Part shown: positions 55,643 to 64,000 of the stretch, in pieces
Position numbering within the stretch: the first letter of the stretch is position 1
How the letters are laid out: every line of letters starts with the position of its first letter
From: Limnobacter alexandrii
Lineage (GTDB): Bacteria > Pseudomonadota > Gammaproteobacteria > Burkholderiales > Burkholderiaceae_B
Assembly (NCBI RefSeq): GCF_005871185.1
Contig: NZ_SWKN01000009.1
Coordinates: 186,001-250,000, forward strand
DNA length: 64,000 nucleotides
Reading direction: 5' to 3'
The notes under the pieces: generated by a model
The model's database searches: none
Told to the model about the DNA's origin: nothing
Seen by the model: only the letters and a program-made list of their open reading frames with translations
Program-made: the position numbers and the translations under genes

Positions 55643-56047
55643 ATGATTCGTCTACTTTATTGCAGCCAAGCCAAGTCCGATTTCAGTGAAGAAGTACTGA
55701 AGGAAATTCTATTGACCTCCAGAAAAAACAACAAGGTTGCAGATATCACTGGCGTGTTGGTTCATGGCGGCGGCATGTTCATGCAAGTGCTTGAAGGGCC
55801 CGAGCAAATCGTGTTGCGCACCTACATGAAAATTCTGGACGACAAGCGGCACACTGACAGCCGAATCATTCAAATCTCTCCAATGAAAGAACGCATGTTC
55901 GACAACTGGACCATGGGTGTGATTGAAGCGGAACCGCTTACCTTTGAGCATGTTGCGAAACTTCGGGCACATCGCCTGGAAACATTGCATGCAGATGCAT
56001 TCACGCAAGTAATCCGAGAATTCAACGCCCTGCTGATCAAGGTTTGA
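55643..56047 (+). CDS. BLUF-domain blue-light sensor, short form
   Basis: A 134-residue BLUF photoreceptor with Y6 (RLLYCS), N30 (KNNKVADITG) and Q48 (FMQVLEG) at the canonical spacing. It has no output domain; the last 40 residues are helical. Compared with the BLUF protein at 8058 it shares the short layout but differs in most C-terminal residues, so it is a paralogue rather than a recent duplicate. It lies between the WYL control region and a strong terminator and is probably monocistronic. Its relation to the defence genes is likely only positional. Confidence 0.9.
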   Translation: MIRLLYCSQAKSDFSEEVLKEILLTSRKNNKVADITGVLVHGGGMFMQVLEGPEQIVLRTYMKILDDKRHTDSRIIQISPMKERMFDNWTMGVIEAEPLTFEHVAKLRAHRLETLHADAFTQVIREFNALLIKV

Positions 56048-56051
56048 AAAC

Positions 56052-56093
56052 AAAAGGACTTAGGGGCTGTTCACCTCTAAGTCCTTGTTTTTA
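56052..56093. terminator. Bidirectional terminator after BLUF gene and tRNA
   Basis: An AAGGACTTAG-type arm starting at 56054 pairs with CTAAGTCCTT ending at 56086 (13 pairs with one mismatch, seven-base loop). GTTTTT follows rightward and TTTTGTTTT follows on the minus strand. It closes the BLUF gene and the leftward rpoD-tRNA transcript. Confidence 0.9.
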
Positions 56094-56094
56094 C

Positions 56095-56170
56095 TGGTAG
56101 GGCCGGAGGGGTTCGAACCCTCGACCAAAGGATTATGAGTCCTCTGCTCTAACCGCTGAGCTACAGCCCC
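56095..56170 (-). tRNA. tRNA with CAU anticodon (probably tRNA-Ile2, possibly Met)
   Basis: A complete 76-base cloverleaf on the minus strand: acceptor GGGGCTG with CGGCCCT, D-arm GCTC/GAGC, anticodon loop CTCATAA, variable loop TGGTC, T-arm GAGGG TTCGAAC CCCTC, and encoded CCA. The CAU loop and TTTGGTC variable region resemble the minor isoleucine tRNA whose anticodon C is modified to lysidine by TilS, more than elongator Met; identity is not certain. It lies 19 bases after the rpoD stop and is followed at once by the terminator, so it may be processed from the rpoD message. Confidence 0.9.
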
Positions 56171-56189
56171 ACTTTACCTTTCAAAAGCG

Positions 56190-58820
56190 TTATTCGCCTT
56201 CCAAGAAGCTTTTCAGCTTGTCTGAACGGCTGGGGTGACGCAGCTTGCGAAGTGCCTTGGCTTCAATTTGACGAATCCGCTCGCGGGTCACGTCAAACTG
56301 CTTGCCCACTTCTTCCAGCGTGTGGTCGGTGCTCATTTCAATACCAAAACGCATGCGCAGCACTTTGGCTTCGCGTGGGGTCAGCGAATCCAGCACGTCT
56401 TTGGTCACAAAGCGCAAGCTGCTGTATTGCGCTGCGTCTTGCGGGGCCAAAGTGTGGTTGTCTTCGATGAAATCGCCCAAGTGAGAATCGTCGTCGTCGC
56501 CAATCGGTGTTTCCATCGAAATGGGCTCTTTCGCAATTTTCAAAATCTTGCGGATTTTTTCTTCGGGCATTTCCATGCGCTCGGCCAGCGTGGCTGGATC
56601 AGGCTCAATACCGGTTTCCTGCAAAATTTGACGGCTGATACGATTCATCTTGTTGATGGTCTCGATCATGTGCACCGGAATACGGATGGTGCGTGCCTGG
56701 TCAGCAATGGAACGGGTAATGGCCTGACGAATCCACCAGGTGGCATACGTTGAAAACTTGTAACCACGGCGGTATTCAAACTTGTCCACCGCTTTCATCA
56801 AGCCCACATTGCCTTCCTGAATCAGATCGAGGAATTGCAAGCCACGGTTGGTGTACTTCTTGGCAATCGAAATCACCAAACGCAAGTTGGCCTCGATCAT
56901 TTCACGCTTGGCCAAGCGGGCCCGGTTTTCACCGGACACCATTTGCTTATTGATCGCGCGCAGGTCGTTCAAGGGCAGTGAGACCGCGTCTTGAATGGCA
57001 ACCAGCTTCTGCTGCAATTCATTGATTGCAGGCACATTGCGCAACCAGGTTTCTGCCCACGCTGCGTTGGATGCGCTGAAGGTGTCAACCCAAGCCGCCT
57101 CTACTTCATGGCCACGGAACTTGTCGATGAACTGTTCACGGGGCACACCCACACGGTTTACCGCAATGTCGTAAATTTCACGTTCAATTTTGCGAACACT
57201 GTCGACTTGTTCACGCAAAATGCTGCACAAACGCTCTACTTGTTTGGCGGTAAAGCGAATTTTCATGAACTGCTCGGCGATCGCTTCCTTGGCCTTTTTG
57301 TAGGCGGGTGTGTTGTAACCGCCGTCGGCACGAACCTTGTTCAATTTGGCAAATTGCTTTTCAATTTCAGCAAACACTACCAGCGAATTCTTCTTCAGCT
57401 CCTCGAGCTGGCGAGCCGACATGCCCGATGTAGTACCGCCGTCGTTGCCTTCTTCCTCGTCATCACTGTCGTCATCATCGTTGGTTTCTTCAGGCGCAGT
57501 AGCTTCCACCATTTCTTCGGTGATCGAGTCATCAATAATGCCATCAACCACTTCATCCACGGTCGACAAGCCTTCAGCGATCCGCTTACCCAAACCCACC
57601 ACGTCTTCAACAATGGCCGGGCAAGCTGAAATGGCTTGCACCATGTCTTTCAGGCCTGCTTCAATTCGCTTGGCAATTTCAATTTCGCCTTCGCGGGTCA
57701 GCAGCTCAACGGTGCCCATTTCACGCATGTACATGCGAACCGGGTCAGTGGTACGACCAAACTCGGAATCCACGTTGCTCAACGCAGCTTCGGCTTCTTC
57801 TTCCGCGTCTTCTGCAGAAGTGCCAACCGGTGCGTTGTCGTTCATCAGCAAGGCTTCGGCGTCAGGGGCCTGTTCGTAAACAGTAATGCCCATGTCGTGG
57901 AAGGTGCTGACCATGGCTTCGATCACTTCGCCATCAGTTACATCGTCTGGCAAGTGGTCGTTAATTTCAGCAAAGGTCAGGTAGCCGCGCTCTTTACCCA
58001 TTTTGATCAGGGTTTTAAGCTGGTTGCGGCGCAATTCAAGTTCTTCGACTGTGGCGTTGGCCGAGCTGAGGTAAGCCGAATTGATCAGCGCTTTGTCCTT
58101 GGCTTTGGAGCCGCGACCACGCTTGGGCATGATCACCAGGTCGGCTTTTTTGGCATCTGAATCATCGTCTTCAGGCACATCGTCGGAATCGAGCGATGCA
58201 TCTGCACCGGAATCGATGTCCTCATCGTCCTCTTCCTCGGCCTTGGGCTTGCCAGCCTTCGGTGGGCGACCACGGCCCTTGGGCGCTTCGGCTGCAACGG
58301 GTGCGGCCTGCTCAACAGCCTTGGGCTTGCGGCCCCGCTTTTTGGGCTGTGCTTCCTCAACGGCGACCGGCTCAGCCACCTTGGCAGGCTTGGCCGCTGT
58401 TTTGGCGGCTTTGGCCACAGGCTCGGGCGCTGCTTCAACCACTTTGGGCTTGCGTCCACGCTTGGGCTTTTCTTCAGCCACAACGGGTGCAGGTGCGGGC
58501 GCAGCGGCTTTCTTGCTCACAGGCTTTTCAGCAACAGGTGCTGTTTTCTTGGATTCTGTCTTCTTAACCACGGTTTTTACTTTCGCTTCTTTTACAGTTG
58601 CCTTTTGAGGAGAAACCTTCTTCCCTGCCATTGACGACGCTCCCTTGCGTTTGGATGCCTTAGTGGAGGATTCCTTCTCCGGCTTTTGGCCACCAGGAAT
58701 CTGTGTGTGTGTATCGGTATGCTGAGAACTCACGGTTTGTGACTTCGCAGACTTGGTTTTGTGGCCGGATTTGGCTTTCTGTTCCTGTGTTTTTGAAAAA
58801 ATGTTGAGTATTTTGAACAT
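56190..58820 (-). CDS. rpoD: Primary sigma factor RpoD (sigma-70)
   Basis: Housekeeping sigma factor of 876 residues. Region 1.1 lies around 265-340. Region 2 shows [34 protein letters not shown] and [19 protein letters not shown]. Region 4 shows [14 protein letters not shown] and [18 protein letters not shown]. The protein has an unusually long Lys/Ala/Pro-rich N-terminal extension of about 230 residues with repeated RGRKPK and GRGRPPK motifs. ATG 58820 has AGGGA upstream; ATG 58631 (MAGKKVSPQ) has AAGGGAG eight bases upstream and is a serious alternative. It is the last protein gene of the rpsU-yqeY-dnaG-rpoD operon. Confidence 0.96.
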   Translation of the reverse strand: MFKILNIFSKTQEQKAKSGHKTKSAKSQTVSSQHTDTHTQIPGGQKPEKESSTKASKRKGASSMAGKKVSPQKATVKEAKVKTVVKKTESKKTAPVAEKPVSKKAAAPAPAPVVAEEKPKRGRKPKVVEAAPEPVAKAAKTAAKPAKVAEPVAVEEAQPKKRGRKPKAVEQAAPVAAEAPKGRGRPPKAGKPKAEEEDDEDIDSGADASLDSDDVPEDDDSDAKKADLVIMPKRGRGSKAKDKALINSAYLSSANATVEELELRRNQLKTLIKMGKERGYLTFAEINDHLPDDVTDGEVIEAMVSTFHDMGITVYEQAPDAEALLMNDNAPVGTSAEDAEEEAEAALSNVDSEFGRTTDPVRMYMREMGTVELLTREGEIEIAKRIEAGLKDMVQAISACPAIVEDVVGLGKRIAEGLSTVDEVVDGIIDDSITEEMVEATAPEETNDDDDSDDEEEGNDGGTTSGMSARQLEELKKNSLVVFAEIEKQFAKLNKVRADGGYNTPAYKKAKEAIAEQFMKIRFTAKQVERLCSILREQVDSVRKIEREIYDIAVNRVGVPREQFIDKFRGHEVEAAWVDTFSASNAAWAETWLRNVPAINELQQKLVAIQDAVSLPLNDLRAINKQMVSGENRARLAKREMIEANLRLVISIAKKYTNRGLQFLDLIQEGNVGLMKAVDKFEYRRGYKFSTYATWWIRQAITRSIADQARTIRIPVHMIETINKMNRISRQILQETGIEPDPATLAERMEMPEEKIRKILKIAKEPISMETPIGDDDDSHLGDFIEDNHTLAPQDAAQYSSLRFVTKDVLDSLTPREAKVLRMRFGIEMSTDHTLEEVGKQFDVTRERIRQIEAKALRKLRHPSRSDKLKSFLEGE

Positions 58821-58852
58821 TCATTCCCTGAACAACTCAATAACAGCCACTC

Positions 58853-58871
58853 AGTGCGCAAAAAACGCACT
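58853..58871. repeat. Hairpin in the dnaG-rpoD intergenic region
   Basis: AGTGCG (58853-58858) and CGCACT (58866-58871) flank a seven-base loop. It could influence RNA processing between dnaG and rpoD. No U-tract follows. Confidence 0.5.
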
Positions 58872-58905
58872 ACAAAAAGATGCAAAAGCTGCACCGTAAC
58901 CCTTA

Positions 58906-58911
58906 ATTATA
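58906..58911 (-). promoter_or_regulatory. Possible internal -10 element for rpoD
   Basis: TATAAT on the minus strand overlapping the dnaG stop, 86 bases before the rpoD ATG. No clear -35. An internal rpoD promoter near here would fit what is known of this operon in other bacteria. Confidence 0.35.
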
Positions 58912-60787
58912 ACTGATTAACTCGCTTTTGTTTTAATTCTTGGAAGCGTTGCATGCACTCGTGATACCAACGGAGTTGCTCGCCTTGAGTGGGCATCTCG
59001 GCGGTTAAGCGCTCCAGCTCGGCTTTAAACCAAAGCTCACTACATTGATACACGCCAGAACGCAACTCGGTTTCAAAATCGAGGGAATCATCCAAACCGC
59101 GTGCTTCTTTCAGAACCGAGTTAACCCAATTTTGATGCACTTCGTCGTTGAAGGCATGTTGAAGCCGCGCCTCAAGCAAGTTGGGGTCGCTTCTGACTTT
59201 TTCAAGCAAATGAACGAAACTGTGCACTTCCGGGGCCGGGTTTTGATCGCGTTCATACAACTCAAGCAGCGAATTACACAACTCGACATGCTGGGGCGCG
59301 CGAATAACCCGCGCAGCCAGGCTTAACAAAGGCGATTTCGCGGTGGGCCTGGGGCCCCAGTTGTTTTGCAAAGGCTGTTCATCAAACTTGCCAAACTTTT
59401 TGCCAAATTTGTTGCTGGAAAACTTTCCCTGCTGTCCGTTTTGCGCCCCACCCTGAAACTGTCCCTTGTTCTTCGGCGAGAAGTAATCACCCCCACCCTC
59501 GCGGCTTTTTAAGCCCAGGTGCCGGCTAAGTTCCATGGGCGTGGCACCCAGCAAATTGGCCAGCGCACGCAACAAGGAAGACCTGTAAACCGTGGGCTGC
59601 ATTTGCACAATCAAGGGTTTCAAGAATGAGATGGCTGCCGCACTGCCCTCAATTTGCTGCAAGGGGTAGTTGCGTTCCAGATAACGCGTCAAAAATTCCG
59701 ACAATGGCGCGGCTTGCGCCACCATGGCCTCAAAGCCGTCAGGCCCCTCGGTTCGAATGAAGGAATCGGGATCGTGCTCGGCAGGCAGAAAAATAAAATC
59801 GGCCCGTTTGTTCTCGCTGACATGCGGCAAACAGGCTTGCAAGGCGCGCCATGCGGCCTTTTGCCCTGCACCGTCGCCGTCAAACGCAAAAACCAGGCGG
59901 TCGGTTTGCTTGAATAATTTCAACACATGGTCGGGTGTCACCGCTGTACCCAGGGTGGCCACTGCGTTCTCAAAGCCCCATTGCGCCAGGGCCACCACGT
60001 CCATATACCCTTCGGTGACCAGGGCGTATCCCATTTTGTGAATGGCCTGGCGTGCCTCAAACAGGCCATAAACCTCATGGCCCTTGGAAAACACTGGCGT
60101 TTCAGGGCTGTTCAGATACTTGGGCTTTTCATCGCCCAGTACACGACCACCAAACCCGATCACCTGCCCTTTGGCATTTCGAATGGGAAACATGATGCGG
60201 CCACGAAATGCATCGTAACGCCGATTGCTGTCGCTGATTTTTGTCAACCCAGCCAAATCCAGCTGGGTATTGCTGGCGTAATTCTCAACCACGGCTTCCA
60301 GGTTTTGATACCCGTCGGGCGCGTAGCCCATGCCATAGCGGGCCGCCACCTGCCCGGTCAAACCCCGGTTTTTCAGGTAATCAATGGCCAGCGGGCTTTT
60401 TTTAAGCTGTGCTTTGTAATAATTGGCGGCGCGGGTCAGCAACTCCACCAATTCTTCCCGTTCAGAACGAACTTCGGCCGGTACATCCATGCCTTTTTCA
60501 TAAGGCACATCAAGGCCCAAATTGCCTGCGAGGTTTTCAACAGCCTCGGGAAAAGTAAGCCCAAGGTGTTCCATCACAAAACCCACGGCGTTGCCATGCG
60601 CACCGCAGCCAAAACAGTGATAAAACTGCTTTGAAGGGCTCACTGTAAAAGATGGAGATTTCTCGTTGTGAAACGGGCACAAGCCCTGAAGGTTTGCGCC
60701 TGCTGCTTTCAATTGCACATAACGGCCCACCACATCGGTGATGTCGAGGCGGTAGAGCAAATCGTCAATAAAGCTTTGAGGAATCAT
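58907..60787 (-). CDS. dnaG: DNA primase
   Basis: Synthesises RNA primers at the replication fork. The zinc-binding CHC2 domain has CPFHNEKSPSF with FYHCFGCGAHG (residues 38-65). The TOPRIM domain includes VTEGYMDVVALAQWG and FAFDGDGAGQKAAWRAL. The C-terminal 130 residues match the DnaB-binding domain. The 626-residue length is normal. A Gly/Gln/Lys-rich linker around 435-480 is unusually long and low in complexity. It is the third gene of the macromolecular-synthesis operon, 107 bases after yqeY and 86 bases before rpoD. Confidence 0.96.
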   Translation of the reverse strand: MIPQSFIDDLLYRLDITDVVGRYVQLKAAGANLQGLCPFHNEKSPSFTVSPSKQFYHCFGCGAHGNAVGFVMEHLGLTFPEAVENLAGNLGLDVPYEKGMDVPAEVRSEREELVELLTRAANYYKAQLKKSPLAIDYLKNRGLTGQVAARYGMGYAPDGYQNLEAVVENYASNTQLDLAGLTKISDSNRRYDAFRGRIMFPIRNAKGQVIGFGGRVLGDEKPKYLNSPETPVFSKGHEVYGLFEARQAIHKMGYALVTEGYMDVVALAQWGFENAVATLGTAVTPDHVLKLFKQTDRLVFAFDGDGAGQKAAWRALQACLPHVSENKRADFIFLPAEHDPDSFIRTEGPDGFEAMVAQAAPLSEFLTRYLERNYPLQQIEGSAAAISFLKPLIVQMQPTVYRSSLLRALANLLGATPMELSRHLGLKSREGGGDYFSPKNKGQFQGGAQNGQQGKFSSNKFGKKFGKFDEQPLQNNWGPRPTAKSPLLSLAARVIRAPQHVELCNSLLELYERDQNPAPEVHSFVHLLEKVRSDPNLLEARLQHAFNDEVHQNWVNSVLKEARGLDDSLDFETELRSGVYQCSELWFKAELERLTAEMPTQGEQLRWYHECMQRFQELKQKRVNQL

Positions 60788-60894
60788 GCAGTTTGGGTGA
60801 GTTCACGCGCAGAAAAATCAGAGCCAATGGCCCGACTTCTAGAATAACAAACCCAAAGGGGAGGGAAACAGCTGTTGGCTTGCGATGCGCTTGC

Positions 60895-61341
60895 TTATTT
60901 TGACAAAGCGGCTTTGACCAAACCAGAAACCTTGCTCATGTCGGCTTTGCCAGCCAACTTGGCTTTCACGGCACCCATGACCTTGCCCATGTCTTGCGGG
61001 CCAGTTGCGCCCACAGCCTGAACAATGGCCTGAATTTCAGCTACAACTTCAGCTTCAGACAATTGCGCGGGAAGGTAAGACGCCAAAACGGCAGCTTCAG
61101 CCTTTTCAGCCTCAGCCGACTCTGGCCGACCACCCTGTTCAAACTGGATGGCGGCTTCGTTTCGTTGTTTGATTTGCTTTTCGATGATGGCGAGGACCGC
61201 CCCATCGTCGAGTTCGACGCGTTCGTCGACCTCTTTTTGTTTGATTGCCGCTGAGAGCATTCGAAGCGTGGTGAGCTTTGCTTGCTCACGGGCCTTCATG
61301 GCCTGCTTGATGTCTTCAAGAATTTGCGCTTTCAGTGACAT
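60895..61341 (-). CDS. yqeY: GatB/YqeY domain protein
   Basis: A 148-residue helical protein of the YqeY family, related to the tail of the amidotransferase subunit GatB. It shows LKAQILEDIKQAMKAREQAK near the start and DMGKVMGAVKAKLAGKADMS near the end. YqeY is thought to bind tRNA, but its role is not established. It lies 10 bases after rpsU and before dnaG, the order seen in many proteobacteria. Confidence 0.92.
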   Translation of the reverse strand: MSLKAQILEDIKQAMKAREQAKLTTLRMLSAAIKQKEVDERVELDDGAVLAIIEKQIKQRNEAAIQFEQGGRPESAEAEKAEAAVLASYLPAQLSEAEVVAEIQAIVQAVGATGPQDMGKVMGAVKAKLAGKADMSKVSGLVKAALSK

Positions 61342-61351
61342 ACCAAACGAA

Positions 61352-61564
61352 TCAATACATTTTCTTGGGCAACATTTGGCTGCGCAGGCGCTTGTAGTGA
61401 CGCTTTACGGCAGCAGCCTTCAGGCGCTTGCGCTCAGCAGTTGGCTTCTCGTAGAACTCGCGTGAACGCAGTTCGGTCAGCAGACCAGTTTTTTCGATAG
61501 TGCGCTTGAAGCGACGCAGGGCAACTTCAAATGGCTCGTTTTCTTTAACGCGAACGTTTGGCAT
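61352..61564 (-). CDS. rpsU: 30S ribosomal protein S21
   Basis: A 70-residue basic ribosomal protein: [20 protein letters not shown], then [17 protein letters not shown] and a Lys/Arg-rich end. It helps the 30S subunit engage mRNA. The frame extends to 61606, but ATG 61564, with GGAG upstream, gives the exact family start. It is the first gene of the macromolecular-synthesis operon, driven by the promoter at 61628-61656. Confidence 0.96.
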   Translation of the reverse strand: MPNVRVKENEPFEVALRRFKRTIEKTGLLTELRSREFYEKPTAERKRLKAAAVKRHYKRLRSQMLPKKMY

Positions 61565-61627
61565 ATGGCTCCAATCGGGTGTTCGTAAGTTGTATTTAGC
61601 TTCCAACCCATTGATTTCGCAGATATT

Positions 61628-61656
61628 TTTCTACAAAACCCAATGCGTTAGTGCAA
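61628..61656 (-). promoter_or_regulatory. Promoter of the rpsU-yqeY-dnaG-rpoD operon
   Basis: On the minus strand TTGCAC (61656-61651) and TAGAAA (61633-61628) are separated by exactly 17 bases. The expected leader before the rpsU ATG is about 57 bases. Confidence 0.6.
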
Positions 61657-61729
61657 AGAGTTACCGCCAGGAATCTGGCAAAGACCGAGATAGTACCATG
61701 TGAAAGAAGGTTTTCTCAAGGATTTTCAA

Positions 61730-62959
61730 CTATTTTTGGCTCAATATTGCATGGGCTGCGGTGTAGCCACTGGCCCAAGCCCACTGAAAGTTATAGCCGC
61801 CCAGCCAGCCCGTCACATCAACCACTTCGCCAATAAAGTATAGGCCCTGAATTTTGCGCGATTCCAGCGTTTTGGGCTGCAAATCTGTAGTGCTGACACC
61901 GCCCCGCATCACTTCGGCTTTTTTGTAACCTTCTGTGCCACTGGGTACCAACTGCCATGCGGCCATTAACTGCGCCAAAGGGCCAAGTTGCTTTTTGCCC
62001 AACTCCGCCACTTTGCGCCCGGCAATCGCCTGCAATTCAGGTTTGTTCAGCCAGGCTTGCACCAAACGCTTGGGCCAGTGTGGCACTTGCGCAGCAAACC
62101 AGTTCTCGGCACTGGTTTTTGCGCCCAGGGTGGCCTGTATCAAATCGGTTTGAAGTGCAGCTGCATCGGTTTCTTTGCCTGACAAATTCAGGGTAATTGG
62201 CTTGCCCGGGTTCCAGTAGGTTGAGGCCTGCAACACCGCGGGGCCACTCAAGCCCCGGTGGGTGAACAATAAATCTTCATCAAACCAGGGAGCATTGGAA
62301 TCGCTGCCACGGCTAAACACGGGCAAGGCCACGCCAGCCAGTTCAACAAAGGGCTCCCACAGGCTGGAATCAAAAGTAAGCGGCACCAGCGCAGGCCGCT
62401 GATCAACCAGTGAATGGCCAAACTGTTTGGCCAACTTCAGGCCGAAATCGGTTGCACCTATTTTTGGCACAGGCAAACCACCGGTGGCCACCACCACATT
62501 TCGCGCCTGCAGCGGCCCGGCAGTGGTACTCAATTTGAACTGACTGCCATCGTGCTCAACCCCGTTCACGCTGTGCGGGCGAAACCACTTCACCTTGCCC
62601 GCATTGCATTCGGCAGCCAGCATGTCGATGATGTCGTCGCTTTTGCGATCACAAAACAACTGGCCTTTGTGCTTTTCATGAAATGGGATGTTGTGGCGCT
62701 TCACCAAGGCGATGAAGTCTGCCGGGGTATAGCGACTCAACGCTGAGCGAGCGAATCGCGGGTTTTCAGAAATAAAGTTGTTCTCGGACACATTCACATT
62801 GGTGAAGTTGCAACGCCCACCGCCACTGATGCGAATTTTCTCGGCCAGCTTTTCACTGTGATCCAACAATGCGACCCGCAAGCCACCCTGCCCTGCCTGT
62901 GCAGCACACATCAGACCAGCCGCGCCAGCACCAATCACAATGAGATCAAATTGCTGCAT
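61730..62959 (-). CDS. HI0933/YhiN-family flavoprotein
   Basis: A 409-residue FAD-binding protein of the HI0933 type. The dinucleotide motif is IVIGAGAAGLMCAAQAG. The family-specific ISGGGRCNFTN is followed by CDRKSDDIIDML, VVATGGLPVPKIGATDFGL, and a C-terminal GEVVDVTGWLGGYNFQWAWASG. The physiological substrate of the family is unknown. It is cytoplasmic. Its start overlaps the end of the YbiB-type gene by 14 bases, so the two are likely translated from one message. Confidence 0.9.
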   Translation of the reverse strand: MQQFDLIVIGAGAAGLMCAAQAGQGGLRVALLDHSEKLAEKIRISGGGRCNFTNVNVSENNFISENPRFARSALSRYTPADFIALVKRHNIPFHEKHKGQLFCDRKSDDIIDMLAAECNAGKVKWFRPHSVNGVEHDGSQFKLSTTAGPLQARNVVVATGGLPVPKIGATDFGLKLAKQFGHSLVDQRPALVPLTFDSSLWEPFVELAGVALPVFSRGSDSNAPWFDEDLLFTHRGLSGPAVLQASTYWNPGKPITLNLSGKETDAAALQTDLIQATLGAKTSAENWFAAQVPHWPKRLVQAWLNKPELQAIAGRKVAELGKKQLGPLAQLMAAWQLVPSGTEGYKKAEVMRGGVSTTDLQPKTLESRKIQGLYFIGEVVDVTGWLGGYNFQWAWASGYTAAHAILSQK

Positions 62960-63944
62960 GGCTTATTGATTGGTTTGGTGCTTGGTGAACGGCTTCAATC
63001 GCATCCAGCTGACGCGCAAAACCGTGCGGCATTTCCTGCGGATTGTTCAGCCACATTTCGATTAGCCGTGCGGTTGACTCTGCGTCGATGTCCGGGTGTG
63101 GGTCGGGCTGCTCGGTGAACAGGTTTTCTGGTTCGGAAATGCACCAGGTGCGACCGGCCTTCACACCGTCCATGCGGGGGCTGCGGTAAGGTGCAGCCAC
63201 GGGCTCGCCTTCATGGCCGCGCAACACCAAAGCAGTGTGGCCAGTGGCGCACAACACTTCACGTTGCAAATTCCAGAATTCAGGATGGGTGTAGCTGGTC
63301 ACCAGCAAGGCATTGGTAAACGCACTGGGCACCATCAACTTGACCAAAGTGTGGGTACAACTGCGTACACCCAGCACTTTGCGGGTCTGCAACAGCGCCT
63401 CAATGCGCGGGTAAATTTGCGCCATGGGCATGTACACCGGTGCGGTGTAAGGCATGTCCACTGCATTCCAGTTCAGGTGTTCAAACACTTCCGCACTGGT
63501 CACCCGCCCGGTGAAGTCACTTTGCAAACCATGCACGAGCACGGGGTAGCCGCGCTGGGCCAACAGGCCTGCCAACAAGGGCGTAAAATTGGGTTTGCGG
63601 CGGGCGCCGTTGTAGCTGGGAATAACCACCACCGGTTTGCCACTGGCTTGTGATTGCGCATCAAGCGCCTGCAAGGTGTGAAAATGGGGTGAATGGCTTT
63701 CGTCTGGCCAATGCTCGGCAATGGCTTGCAAAAAGCCGATTAGCTCGTCGTGGCTTTCGCCTTTGACTCGCAAGGCAATGAGCACCGCGCCCAGTTCGAA
63801 ATCGGACACTTCGCCACGCAATATGGCAGAGAACAAGGTTTTCGCCTGTTCTCTTGGCAAGCCGCGAGCGCCGTCCTTCCCTCGACCAATTTCTTTGATG
63901 AATGGTGCGCAAGAGAACTTGTCTGATTGAAGGGAATTTGGCAT
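62946..63944 (-). CDS. ybiB: YbiB/TrpD2-family protein
   Basis: A 332-residue protein with the fold of anthranilate phosphoribosyltransferase but belonging to the YbiB/TrpD2 group, which binds nucleic acid and lacks TrpD activity. The N-terminal helical part has LPREQAKTLFSAILRGEVSD and ALRVKGESHDELIGFL; the glycine-rich PRPP loop of TrpD is replaced by IPSYNGARRKPNFTPLLA, which matches YbiB. E. coli YbiB is linked to the DNA-damage response. AGGGA upstream of the ATG supports the start. The final 56 bases of the window upstream of it contain no other gene. Confidence 0.85.
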   Translation of the reverse strand: MPNSLQSDKFSCAPFIKEIGRGKDGARGLPREQAKTLFSAILRGEVSDFELGAVLIALRVKGESHDELIGFLQAIAEHWPDESHSPHFHTLQALDAQSQASGKPVVVIPSYNGARRKPNFTPLLAGLLAQRGYPVLVHGLQSDFTGRVTSAEVFEHLNWNAVDMPYTAPVYMPMAQIYPRIEALLQTRKVLGVRSCTHTLVKLMVPSAFTNALLVTSYTHPEFWNLQREVLCATGHTALVLRGHEGEPVAAPYRSPRMDGVKAGRTWCISEPENLFTEQPDPHPDIDAESTARLIEMWLNNPQEMPHGFARQLDAIEAVHQAPNQSISHAAI

Positions 63945-64000
63945 GGCGACTCAAGAAGAACTCAAGGCGCTATTGTAGCAAGGCTGGCCTGTGTGCGAAT

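Noticed and set aside
56095-56170. tRNA as the attachment site of the defence island
   Set aside because: No duplicated tRNA 3' end was found on the left side and no integrase is present; the BLUF gene and terminator separate it from the island.

Overview
The window looks like chromosomal DNA of a betaproteobacterium, most likely a member of the Burkholderiales. The protein sequences and moderate GC remind me of Limnobacter, but the genus is a guess. Housekeeping landmarks are pepA-holC, valS, alaS and the macromolecular-synthesis operon rpsU-yqeY-dnaG-rpoD. Two chemoreceptors, an HD-GYP protein, two BLUF blue-light receptors and a hybrid histidine kinase suggest a motile, environmentally responsive aquatic bacterium.

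Layout, left part (1-37.7 kb). pepA, holC and a small companion gene run rightward into a convergent chemoreceptor. valS follows and ends in a bidirectional terminator. On the other side of that terminator lies a leftward run: alaS, a NUDIX hydrolase, a TusA-like protein, a PIN protein, a BLUF protein and a metallo-beta-lactamase-fold protein. A GDPD gene lies upstream of alaS. At 13.6-19.05 kb a tightly coupled operon encodes what I read as ectoine catabolism: an M20 deacetylase, DABA transaminase, M24-type ectoine hydrolase and semialdehyde dehydrogenase, plus a small EthD-type protein. Next come a beta-hydroxyacid dehydrogenase, a DMT transporter and a quinone oxidoreductase, and then a 523-base region full of hairpins with no convincing gene. 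After it come an HD-GYP protein, a three-gene operon (secreted metal hydrolase, cupredoxin-like protein, TSUP transporter), a second chemoreceptor, a methyltransferase, a periplasmic binding protein paired with a hybrid kinase, an outer-membrane protein and a desaturase/ferredoxin-reductase pair.

Accessory region (about 37.7-55.5 kb). This is a genome-defence island with AT-richer DNA, especially in its core. It opens with a three-domain nuclease/RNase H/helicase protein of the TM0106 type. The core is a four-gene operon encoding a MORC-like GHKL ATPase, a Z1-domain ATPase, a DUF4420 PD-(D/E)XK nuclease and an AIPR protein. It is followed by a Dcm cytosine methyltransferase, a Vsr mismatch endonuclease and an HNH endonuclease, then a lipoprotein, a NERD-helicase protein and a WYL regulator. 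The combination matches a class of restriction-modification-like systems predicted from comparative genomics (MORC/MutL-like ATPases with Z1 helicases). As far as I know its mechanism is little characterised, so it is the best candidate for an under-described system here. No integrase, transposase or duplicated attachment site was seen.

Right end (55.5-64 kb). A second BLUF gene is followed by a strong bidirectional terminator that also closes the leftward rpsU-yqeY-dnaG-rpoD transcript, with a CAU-anticodon tRNA lying between rpoD and the terminator. An HI0933-type flavoprotein and a YbiB-type protein finish the window. Several annotated starts were moved from the longest open frame to start codons better supported by ribosome-binding sites, signal peptides or family N-termini; these choices are stated in each entry.
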